A stretch of 6,796 bases of DNA, from assembly GCA_022601315.1 (NCBI GenBank), contig JAHZIU010000183.1:1-6796 (forward strand), written 5' to 3'. Positions within the stretch are counted from its first letter, which is position 1; each line of letters opens with the position of its first letter. This DNA is from Betaproteobacteria bacterium. GTDB lineage: Bacteria > Pseudomonadota > Gammaproteobacteria > Burkholderiales > Nitrosomonadaceae. Shown here piece by piece: positions 1-5,684 of this stretch. The notes beneath the pieces are model-generated. The model searched no databases. It was given only the letters and a program-made list of their open reading frames with translations, and was not told the origin of the DNA. A program made the translations under genes and the position numbers.

Positions 1-122
1 AATACGGAAATAAGCGGTATCGATGCCAACACAGCGCCAAACATCGTACTTTTTTTAGCAATCTCAGAAATAGCAACAATTAATACCACGGTGATTGCTA
101 TTTTTAATACGTAATAGCCCAT
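1..122 (-). CDS. DUF3147-like small membrane protein, C-terminus cut off by window edge
   Basis: Reading the minus strand from the ATG at 122-120 gives 40 codons with no stop before the edge, so only the N-terminus is present. It begins MGYYVLKIAITVVLIVAI, a hydrophobic first membrane segment, followed by SEIAKKSTMFGAVLASIPLI, which leads into a second hydrophobic stretch. The order hydrophobic helix, SEIAK, small-residue segment, LASIPLISV matches what I know of DUF3147 family inner-membrane proteins of about 110-120 residues. Their function is unknown and I do not assign one. The start is supported by a purine-rich AGGGGGG at 126-132 just upstream. An in-frame ATG at 146-144 would add eight residues but lacks a comparable ribosome binding site and fits the family's N-terminus less well. 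The gene points the same way as the channel gene upstream but is 136 bases away, so co-transcription is possible but not shown. The family call rests on recalled similarity over 40 residues only. Confidence 0.7.
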   Translation of the reverse strand, partial: MGYYVLKIAITVVLIVAISEIAKKSTMFGAVLASIPLISV

Positions 123-258
123 TCGCCCCCCTGTGTTCTCGATCATGTAACGCTCTAAACGGTAGCACGCCTCTAAAAATTAAGAGTCCGTCCAAACGCA
201 ATACGCGGCGTGGGAATAATTTTGAAGCAGCGAACCGATTGGGATGAACTCTGGATTT

Positions 259-741
259 TTAGAAACGCCCTTTTTTCTTTATCTCATCTTCATGATCTCC
301 ACGAGACTCTTCCAGAGGATGCGGCCAAAAACGTTTCATGGCTAAAAAAGTAAAAGAAGCGGACCAAGTAATCAACGCCAGCCCTGCCAAGCCCTCTGCT
401 GCACTCAGCATACGCATGCCACCAACCGGCAGTAAATCTCCAAAACCAACGGTGGTATAAACAACCGATGAATAATAAATATAATCGATCAAATCACCAT
501 TCTCCATACCGGTTATCCGGCCCAATCCGGCGCCATACTCCATGAACATATAACCGATCGCAAAGACAATGATTTCCAATACATGCGCCAACAGCAACCC
601 AAGCATCACAACCAGCACGCCGATACGTTTATGCACATGTTCTCCGACCGTTTGGCTCAAGAAACGCAGGGCCTCGTAGTGAAGAACCACACAAATCGTC
701 ACAACCAAACCAGTAATCATTAAGGCATATAAATGCTGCAT
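259..741 (-). CDS. Small potassium-channel-like membrane protein (Ion_trans_2 pore domain)
   Basis: A 160-residue inner-membrane protein, probably a potassium-selective pore acting as a tetramer. Hydrophobic segments lie at about residues 5-27, 40-67 and 110-136. Between the last two is a pore loop (about 86-108) with the selectivity filter TTVGFGD at 96-102, which is the K+ channel signature with GFG instead of the commoner GYG. The charged tail (about 141-160) is short, and there is no RCK/TrkA-N ligand-binding domain, so the sequence shows no nucleotide or calcium gating module. The layout is the two-helix pore plus one extra N-terminal helix. The ATG at 741-739 is the only upstream start that keeps the first helix. 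No Shine-Dalgarno sequence precedes it. An ATG at residue 8 is an alternative, also without one. The downstream gene on the same strand is the partial DUF3147-like gene. The pore assignment is strong; ion selectivity and physiological role are inferred from the family. Confidence 0.88.
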   Translation of the reverse strand: MQHLYALMITGLVVTICVVLHYEALRFLSQTVGEHVHKRIGVLVVMLGLLLAHVLEIIVFAIGYMFMEYGAGLGRITGMENGDLIDYIYYSSVVYTTVGFGDLLPVGGMRMLSAAEGLAGLALITWSASFTFLAMKRFWPHPLEESRGDHEDEIKKKGRF

Positions 742-753
742 TTACATTCGAGA

Positions 754-781
754 CTTATGAGTTGATAAAATCGTTCGTCAA
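754..781 (-). promoter_or_regulatory. Candidate sigma70 promoter for the channel gene
   Basis: On the minus strand, TTGACG (781-776) matches five of six bases of a -35 box. It is followed after 16 bases by CATAAG (759-754), matching four of six bases of a -10 box. The predicted transcription start would fall around 746-748, leaving a leader of only about five to seven bases before the ATG at 741. That would fit the missing ribosome binding site. This rests on consensus matching by eye only. Confidence 0.3.
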
Positions 782-1048
782 GTTTTAAAAATTGTAATTA
801 GAAGATATACGAGAATCGGATGTATTAAACAATCCGGTGTCAAATCAGTCATTGTTCTTTATCTCCGATTTAACGGTTCCAGATTGTTAAGTTGTATTTG
901 CTAGACACACTTGAACCTAAAATCCTCAGTTGATCGCTCTAGATTATAGGTAACTTAATGAATAGTAGTAAATTGTATGCGATTATGAAACGTACCTTCT
1001 GGGCGAGTCACACTATGATGTTTATAGCACACTGTTCTTTCTGACTGC

Positions 1049-1066
1049 ATTGCAATTCGTTGCAAT
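1049..1066. repeat. Inverted repeat ATTGCAA-TTCG-TTGCAAT
   Basis: Two perfect 7-base arms flank the 4-base centre TTCG. As RNA this would be a 7-bp hairpin with a UUCG loop; as DNA it could be a binding site for a dimeric regulator. No T-run follows, so it is not an intrinsic terminator. Its right end overlaps the next inverted repeat by three bases. A third copy of ATTGCA lies at 1085-1090. Confidence 0.6.
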
Positions 1067-1077
1067 AACCAGTTATT
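1064..1077. repeat. Inverted repeat AATAAC-CA-GTTATT
   Basis: Two perfect 6-base arms surround a 2-base centre. With almost no loop it suits a DNA operator better than an RNA hairpin. It overlaps the repeat at 1049-1066, so the two could not form as hairpins at the same time. No known regulator consensus was recognised. Confidence 0.45.
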
Positions 1078-1120
1078 TCGCCTCATTGCATCTTGTCAGA
1101 AACACGCACTCTAAACATCA

Positions 1121-1144
1121 TTCAACCGCAGTTTTTAGGTTGAA
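1121..1144. repeat. Inverted repeat TTCAACC / GGTTGAA with 10-base loop
   Basis: Two perfect 7-base arms (1121-1127 and 1138-1144) enclose a 10-base loop containing TTTTT. It lies about 220 bases before the phosphodiesterase start and 54 bases after the repeat at 1049-1066. The T-run is inside the loop, not after the stem, so this is not a terminator on the plus strand. Confidence 0.45.
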
Positions 1145-1298
1145 ACTTAAGATTACCAGATTTCAGAGCAATGCTACAGTCGGAAAGTATATGTTCAGAC
1201 TCATAATTCTGAGTGCGCAACATTATGTTTTTACCCATCACTGTAATAAAGCCGCCATAAATATTTCAAGAACACAACATCTGACCGCAACAAACTTT

Positions 1299-1326
1299 TT
1301 GTACAGTTAAATGAGAGTTTTGTAAT
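1299..1326 (+). promoter_or_regulatory. Candidate promoter for the phosphodiesterase gene
   Basis: TGTAAT (1321-1326) matches five of six bases of a -10 box. TTGTAC (1299-1304), 16 bases upstream, matches three of six bases of a -35 box. The resulting leader would be about 30 bases and would include the ribosome binding site AGGAG at 1352-1356. The -35 is poor, so an activator may be needed if this is the true promoter. No Pho-box-like pair of direct repeats was recognised. Confidence 0.3.
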
Positions 1327-1362
1327 TCTAAAAACACAAAACAAAAAGTACAGGAGAACGTT

Positions 1363-2628
1363 ATGTTGCAAAAACCCTTTGTTTTAATAGCCGTAATTAT
1401 TACACTTGCTCTGCCATTAATTTCCAGTGCAAGCGTCAACCCAAATTCTAAATCATACGAAAAAACAATAAAAAGCAATAAGATTCAACTTGGGCCACGC
1501 CCATTTTATTTAATTGAGGATATGCAGCCCAGTGCACTTAAAAACAAACTGCAATCCTGTGGCAAACGCAATTTTAAAAAAACAGATTTCTCAATCGGGC
1601 ACCGTGGTGCGCCACTCCAGTTTCCAGAGCACACGAAAGAATCCTATCTCGCGGCGGCCCACCAAGGTGCGGGAATTATTGAATGTGACGTGACATTCAC
1701 CAGTGACGCCGAATTAGTCTGTCGTCACTCGCAATGTGATTTACACACCACAACAAATATATTAGCCACACCACTTGCCGAAAAATGTGTCGTACCGCCT
1801 GATTTCGATAGCGAAAAACCATTTGAGCATGTGAAGTGCTGTACCAGCGATATTACGTTGGCAGAGTTTAAATCACTAAAAGGTAAAATGGACGCAGGTA
1901 ATGCAAACGCAGAAACGCTGCAAGAATACTTTGATAGCACACCGAATTTCCGCACGGATTTATACTCGGGCAATGGTACTTTAATCAGCCACAAAGAAAG
2001 CATTGAACTGTTCAATAGCCTGCGCCGGAAAATGACACCTGAATTAAAAGTGGGAAACATTGACGATATCAATGCAATTTTTGGCAGTCAGGAAGTTTAT
2101 GCACAAAAAATGATTGATGAATATATCGAAGCGGGTATCCGTCCTCGAAATGTATGGCCACAATCGTTTAATCTGGATGATGTGCTTTATTGGGTCAATA
2201 CGCCATCAACTGCTGCATACGGTGAGCAAGCGGTATTCCTCGACGGTCGTTACGATGACCCAGCATTCGACCACACTGACCCTAATACCTGGTCTCCCAC
2301 GATGGAAGAATTGGCCGCAAATGGGATTCAAACCATTGCGCCGCCCATGTGGATGCTTGTGCAGTCCGAGGCCGGAGAAATCAAACCGTCCATTTATGCA
2401 GAGAAAGCCAAATCGACGGGTCTTGGCATTATTACCTGGACACTCGAACGCTCCGGTTTACTGCAAAAAGGTGGCGGTTGGTATTATCAAACCACAAGCG
2501 ATCTTATTGATGAGGATGGTGATGTCATGAAAATGCTTGATGTTCTGGCGCAACAGGTGGGGGTTATCGGCGTATTCTCTGATTGGCCTGCAGTGGTAAC
2601 TTATTATGCCAATTGTATGGATCTTTAA
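1363..2628 (+). CDS. Exported glycerophosphodiester phosphodiesterase (GDPD family), cysteine-rich
   Basis: A 421-residue enzyme predicted to hydrolyse glycerophosphodiesters to glycerol-3-phosphate and an alcohol in the periplasm or outside the cell, which would supply phosphate and glycerol from lipid head groups. The N-terminus has a signal peptide (MLQKP, hydrophobic core to about residue 20, likely cleavage near SSAS at 21-24). GDPD motifs are in order: HRG at 80-82, ECD at 107-109, RHSQCDL at 121-127, PELK at 226-229, QSF at 267-269, TWT at 358-360 and GVFSDWP at 403-409. These give the expected catalytic histidines H80 and H122 and metal-binding acids E107, D109 and E227. It is longer than the usual 250-330-residue bacterial enzyme because of an insertion at about 130-190 and extra N-terminal sequence. 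Eight cysteines (66, 108, 120, 125, 142, 159, 160, 418) suggest disulfides. The ATG follows AGGAG (1352-1356) at good spacing. The fold is confident; the substrate is not determined. Confidence 0.9.
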   Translation: MLQKPFVLIAVIITLALPLISSASVNPNSKSYEKTIKSNKIQLGPRPFYLIEDMQPSALKNKLQSCGKRNFKKTDFSIGHRGAPLQFPEHTKESYLAAAHQGAGIIECDVTFTSDAELVCRHSQCDLHTTTNILATPLAEKCVVPPDFDSEKPFEHVKCCTSDITLAEFKSLKGKMDAGNANAETLQEYFDSTPNFRTDLYSGNGTLISHKESIELFNSLRRKMTPELKVGNIDDINAIFGSQEVYAQKMIDEYIEAGIRPRNVWPQSFNLDDVLYWVNTPSTAAYGEQAVFLDGRYDDPAFDHTDPNTWSPTMEELAANGIQTIAPPMWMLVQSEAGEIKPSIYAEKAKSTGLGIITWTLERSGLLQKGGGWYYQTTSDLIDEDGDVMKMLDVLAQQVGVIGVFSDWPAVVTYYANCMDL

Positions 2629-2685
2629 TATTAAAGTGATCCGCGCAGTTGTCGTCATCTCTGTGCCGGATATTTGCCAGTTGTT

Positions 2686-2729
2686 CTTAAGATCGTGAAC
2701 CTACGATCGACGAAGCCGTAAGTTTTTTT
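2686..2729 (+). terminator. Possible weak intrinsic terminator after the phosphodiesterase
   Basis: A perfect 6-bp hairpin, GATCGT (2691-2696) and ACGATC (2703-2708) with a 6-base loop, is followed by seven T residues at 2723-2729. The T-run is 14 bases beyond the stem. An outer pairing of CTTA (2686-2689) with TAAG (2719-2722) would bring a stem up to the T-run but leaves a large bulge. Position (58 bases after the stop codon) fits; structure is not canonical. Confidence 0.3.
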
Positions 2730-2775
2730 AGATTTGCTTTAGAATTTGCATTGATTAATACGGAATAAATCTATG

Positions 2776-2789
2776 ATACTGATCAGTAT
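2776..2789. repeat. Perfect 14-base palindrome ATACTGATCAGTAT
   Basis: The sequence equals its own reverse complement, with one further matching pair outside a single mismatch. It sits 216 bases upstream of the c-di-GMP gene and 148 bases after the phosphodiesterase stop. A loopless palindrome of this length in a gap is typical of a binding site for a dimeric regulator, but it matches no consensus I can name with confidence. Confidence 0.5.
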
Positions 2790-3004
2790 GAAAAATTTGG
2801 TACTATCTGAACAACTTTGGAATATATGCTTAATTCTCAAGAGATTCATGGTTTTATAAACTATTGCCGTATTACGTAGTGCGGAGTATGTAGAAATGTT
2901 AGGCGACAGACTAGTGGATTTGAACATTAATTCGGTAGTTTTTCTAATTTTTATGATTGAGACATAAACAATATCTAAGGCAACTGTGAAAAAAGGCACA
3001 CAAA

Positions 3005-5455
3005 ATGCAAAGTTCTTCCCAATTTATTGAAGAATTAGCCACTCAATCGTTATTGGCAGCCATAGTTGAGTCATCTGATGATGCCATCATAACCTTAACA
3101 CTAGATGGCATCATTACTAGCTGGAATAATTCTGCTGAAAATATCTTTGGCTATTCAGCAGAGGAAGTGATTGGTCAATCGATAACGATACTTATTCCAC
3201 CAGATCGTGAAGATGAAGAGCCACATATTCTTGCTCGGATTGGGCGTGGGGAGAAAGTTAATCATTTCGAGACGGTACGGGTTAAAAAGAATGGAGATTA
3301 CATTTATATTTCGGCAACCATATCGCCGCTCAGGGATATTGCTGGAAAGATTATCGGTGCTTCTAAAATTGCTCGAGACATTACTAATATTAGGGAAATT
3401 GTAAGTAATTCGAGATCGGAGATTTACCTTTCAGCAATTGGCGAGCTGGCGCTGGTTTCGATTACCGACCGCTTTGGAAATATAACCATGGTGAACCGGA
3501 AATTCTGTGAAGTGAGTGGCTATAGAGAAGAAGAGTTAATTGGCCAGAATCATAGAATATTCAATTCTGGTATCCATCCTGAAGCGTTTTGGGCTGAAAT
3601 GTGGGTGATGGTTAAAAAAGGTGTAAATTGGCGTCAGGAGGTTTGTAACCGCAACAAAAATGGTGAACTATATTGGTTTGACTCAACCATTGTCCCGCTC
3701 AAAAATAAGCTTGGTGAAATTGAAGGTTATCTCTCAGTGCGTGTTGATATCACGCAACGTAAACATCAAGAAATGGCGTTGCGCGAGCGACTAAAAGAGA
3801 GTGTTTGTCTATATAAAATACGTAACAGTATGTTGCCGACATCGACAGTTAATGGGGTTTGCCAGAAGATTATTGAAGAGTTAACAATAGCGACACAGTT
3901 TCCGGAGATTACTGTTGTTAAAATTGAACTTGACGGCAAATGCTTTGTTTCTGCTAATTATACTCATGGTCTTGTGAATGAGTTGCATTCAGAGGTTAAG
4001 AAGGACGGCAACAATATTGGGAAATTGCAAATATTCTACCTTGAAGATGAATCTTTTCTATTGCCAGAGGAACAGAATCTTATCAATACAATCGCATATG
4101 ATTTAGGAAAATGGTTTGAACGACTGCAGGCAGAAAAACTTATAAATCATATGGCGACCCATGACGAATTAACAGGCCTGCCTAACCGGAGTTTGCTTCA
4201 GGATCGCATAGAAAGGGCTTTGGTGAAAGACGGGCGAAGTTACGGGCAGGCAGCAGTACTGTTTATAGACCTGGATCATTTTAAGCATGTCAACGATTCG
4301 TTGGGGAATGAAGTGGGTGATCTCCTTTTGAAGGAGGCTTCTGCAAGACTCACGCTCTGCATACGTAGTGGAGATACGGTAGCACGCCATGGTGGAGACG
4401 AGTTCATAATTGTTTTACAAAATATTGCTTATGCAACAGATGCAGGTGTCGTGGCACAAGATATACTGGATGCACTGACGCAGCCTTATTATATAAAGGA
4501 AGAGGAATTGTATATTGGTGCCAGCATTGGCATTACTATCTTTCCAGATGATGGCGATAGCGTAGAAGTGTTATTGAGAAACAGTGACATTGCCATGTAT
4601 CACGCCAAAGATACGGGGCGCAATAACTATCAATTCTTTATGCCGAGTATGAACCAGCTTGTGGCTGAGAGATATACTTTAGGAAAGGATCTGCGTCATG
4701 CATTGGAACGCAATGAACTGCAATTACATTTGCAACCAGTGGTTAGTATGCCCGACGAAAAGATCAAAAATCTGGAAGTCTTGTTACGCTGGCAACATCC
4801 TGAGCAGGGATTGGTTATGCCGATCAAATTCATCCCCTTAGCGGAAGAAACCGGATTGATTGTGCCGATTGGAGAATGGGTGTTGAAAGCGACATGTATG
4901 CAGATTAAGGCATGGCTAGAAAAAGGTTATGAAGTGCCGCGGATGGCGATAAATCTTTCAGTGCGCCAATTTCGACATAAAACCTTGGTGGCAGACATTA
5001 AACGTATTTTGGATGAAACCGGGGTGGCAGCACATTACCTGACGTTGGAGGTGACCGAAAGCATGCTCGTGAAAAATGTCGACGAAGCCGTCGGCATACT
5101 GAGTCAGCTAAATGCAATAGGTTTGGATATCGCAATGGATGATTTTGGTACTGGTTATTCAAGTTTGAGTTATCTGAAACGCTTCCCGATTAATACACTA
5201 AAGATTGATCGTTCGTTTGTACGAGATATCGCCACTGATCCAAATGATACCGCTATTGTTACGGCCATTATTGCAATGGCTCATAGCTTAAATATGGATG
5301 TGATTGCTGAAGGAGTAGAAACCGAAGACCAGCTCACTTTCCTAAAAAAGCAAGGTTGTAATCATTATCAGGGATATTATTTCAGTAAGCCACTATTGGC
5401 ATCGGAAATTGTAAACAAATTACAAAATGCTGTCAGTGTGAGGGAAACAAGTTGA
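3005..5455 (+). CDS. PAS-PAS-GGDEF-EAL protein for cyclic di-GMP turnover
   Basis: An 816-residue cytosolic sensor-effector that likely makes and/or degrades cyclic di-GMP. No membrane segment or signal peptide is visible. In order: PAS 1 (about 14-128, with WNNSAENIFGYSAEEVIG), PAS 2 (about 140-253, with the SGIHPEAFWAEMW block), a GAF-like linker (about 262-372), GGDEF (about 378-545) and EAL (about 560-808). In the cyclase, DLDHFKHVND (422-431) supplies metal and substrate contacts, GGDEF (463-467) is exact, and RSGD (454-457) five residues upstream is an intact product-inhibition site. In the phosphodiesterase, EVL (591-593) replaces EAL while keeping the glutamate; NLS (650-652), EVTES (682-686), DDFGTGYSS (712-720), KID (733-735), AEGVET (768-773) and QGYYFSKP (789-796) are all present. 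Both activities could therefore work; the net direction cannot be read from sequence. The start follows AAGG (2993-2996) with 8-base spacing. It appears monocistronic. The ligands of the PAS domains are unknown. Confidence 0.95.
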   Translation: MQSSSQFIEELATQSLLAAIVESSDDAIITLTLDGIITSWNNSAENIFGYSAEEVIGQSITILIPPDREDEEPHILARIGRGEKVNHFETVRVKKNGDYIYISATISPLRDIAGKIIGASKIARDITNIREIVSNSRSEIYLSAIGELALVSITDRFGNITMVNRKFCEVSGYREEELIGQNHRIFNSGIHPEAFWAEMWVMVKKGVNWRQEVCNRNKNGELYWFDSTIVPLKNKLGEIEGYLSVRVDITQRKHQEMALRERLKESVCLYKIRNSMLPTSTVNGVCQKIIEELTIATQFPEITVVKIELDGKCFVSANYTHGLVNELHSEVKKDGNNIGKLQIFYLEDESFLLPEEQNLINTIAYDLGKWFERLQAEKLINHMATHDELTGLPNRSLLQDRIERALVKDGRSYGQAAVLFIDLDHFKHVNDSLGNEVGDLLLKEASARLTLCIRSGDTVARHGGDEFIIVLQNIAYATDAGVVAQDILDALTQPYYIKEEELYIGASIGITIFPDDGDSVEVLLRNSDIAMYHAKDTGRNNYQFFMPSMNQLVAERYTLGKDLRHALERNELQLHLQPVVSMPDEKIKNLEVLLRWQHPEQGLVMPIKFIPLAEETGLIVPIGEWVLKATCMQIKAWLEKGYEVPRMAINLSVRQFRHKTLVADIKRILDETGVAAHYLTLEVTESMLVKNVDEAVGILSQLNAIGLDIAMDDFGTGYSSLSYLKRFPINTLKIDRSFVRDIATDPNDTAIVTAIIAMAHSLNMDVIAEGVETEDQLTFLKKQGCNHYQGYYFSKPLLASEIVNKLQNAVSVRETS

Positions 5456-5565
5456 ATGAGTGCTAGCGTCATTCTGGCACACTAAGCTTCACCAATCCTG
5501 ATAACCTCTATATCGGCAAGATTGCCCATTTTCTTGTTTAATCTGAAAAAACGCGATACGCTTCA

Positions 5566-5629
5566 ATCCAACGCTGGGTTGTCAGCGTCCTGTTCGCGGA
5601 AAGGGCTGCGCCCAACATTCATGTTATGG
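5566..5629. other. attC-like nested imperfect inverted repeat (degenerate recombination site?)
   Basis: ATCCAAC (5566-5572) matches the integron core RYYYAAC. 50 bases on, GTTATGG (5623-5629) partly matches the partner core GTTRRRY, with two deviating bases. Inside, GTTG (5578-5581) pairs with CAAC (5613-5616), with spacers of 5 and 6 bases to the outer cores. Further in, CAGC (5583-5586) pairs with GCTG (5605-5608) and CC (5589-5590) with GG (5603-5604), leaving a 12-base loop. Total length 64 bases is within the attC range. Against this, the right core is imperfect, the stem has uneven bulges, and no integrase or second site is visible. Simpler local hairpins also exist here: ACGCTG/CAGCGT (5571-5588), GGGC/GCCC (5603-5613) and AACAT/ATGTT (5614-5625). 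Confidence 0.25.
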
Positions 5630-5684
5630 CAGTAATAATTTCCTTGCACCTGATTGCGGACACAGGACGGCCCAGGAGATTATT

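Larger units (their letters stand above)
742..1362. other. 621-base gap between the divergent channel and phosphodiesterase genes, no convincing gene
   Basis: This AT-rich stretch separates the minus-strand channel gene from the plus-strand phosphodiesterase gene, so it should hold promoters for both. Open frames here are short or start from TTG without a ribosome binding site. The notable contents are candidate promoters at each end and the inverted repeats at 1049-1066, 1064-1077 and 1121-1144. A weaker pair, ACTCA/TGAGT, lies at 1199-1214. I see no tRNA, known riboswitch or insertion-sequence end. The gap is long for simple divergent promoters, so an unrecognised small RNA or a decayed gene is possible. 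Confidence 0.6.
2629..3004. other. 376-base gap between the phosphodiesterase and the c-di-GMP gene
   Basis: No credible gene is present; the longest open frame here (minus strand) starts from GTG without a ribosome binding site. The gap contains a possible terminator near its left end and a perfect 14-base palindrome at 2776-2789. A -10-like TATGAT lies at 2952-2957 with no good -35 partner. The ribosome binding site of the next gene (AAGG at 2993-2996) closes it. The composition is distinctly AT-rich. Confidence 0.55.

Noticed and set aside
817..836. Inverted repeat CGGAT / ATCCG with a 10-base spacer
   Set aside because: Five-base arms with a long spacer are expected by chance in a gap of this length, and nothing nearby supports a function.
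958..1044. Plus-strand 28-codon frame starting with ATG after a weak AGG
   Set aside because: Very short, no clear promoter, and the product has no recognisable feature; length alone is expected by chance.
1050..1310. Plus-strand open frame of 86 codons in the divergent gap
   Set aside because: It starts from TTG inside an inverted repeat, has no ribosome binding site, and its product shows no family-like pattern or domain.
1725..2072. Minus-strand open frame of 115 codons inside the phosphodiesterase
   Set aside because: It lies wholly within a well-supported gene whose protein motifs are continuous across it; the opposite-strand product resembles nothing.
2114..2530. Plus-strand 138-codon frame inside the phosphodiesterase in another phase
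   Set aside because: Overlaps conserved GDPD motifs in the main frame; no sign of a frameshift or of an independent start site.
2739..2999. Minus-strand open frame of 86 codons in the gap before the c-di-GMP gene
   Set aside because: GTG start without a ribosome binding site, unstructured composition, and it would lie across the presumed promoter of the gene at 3005.
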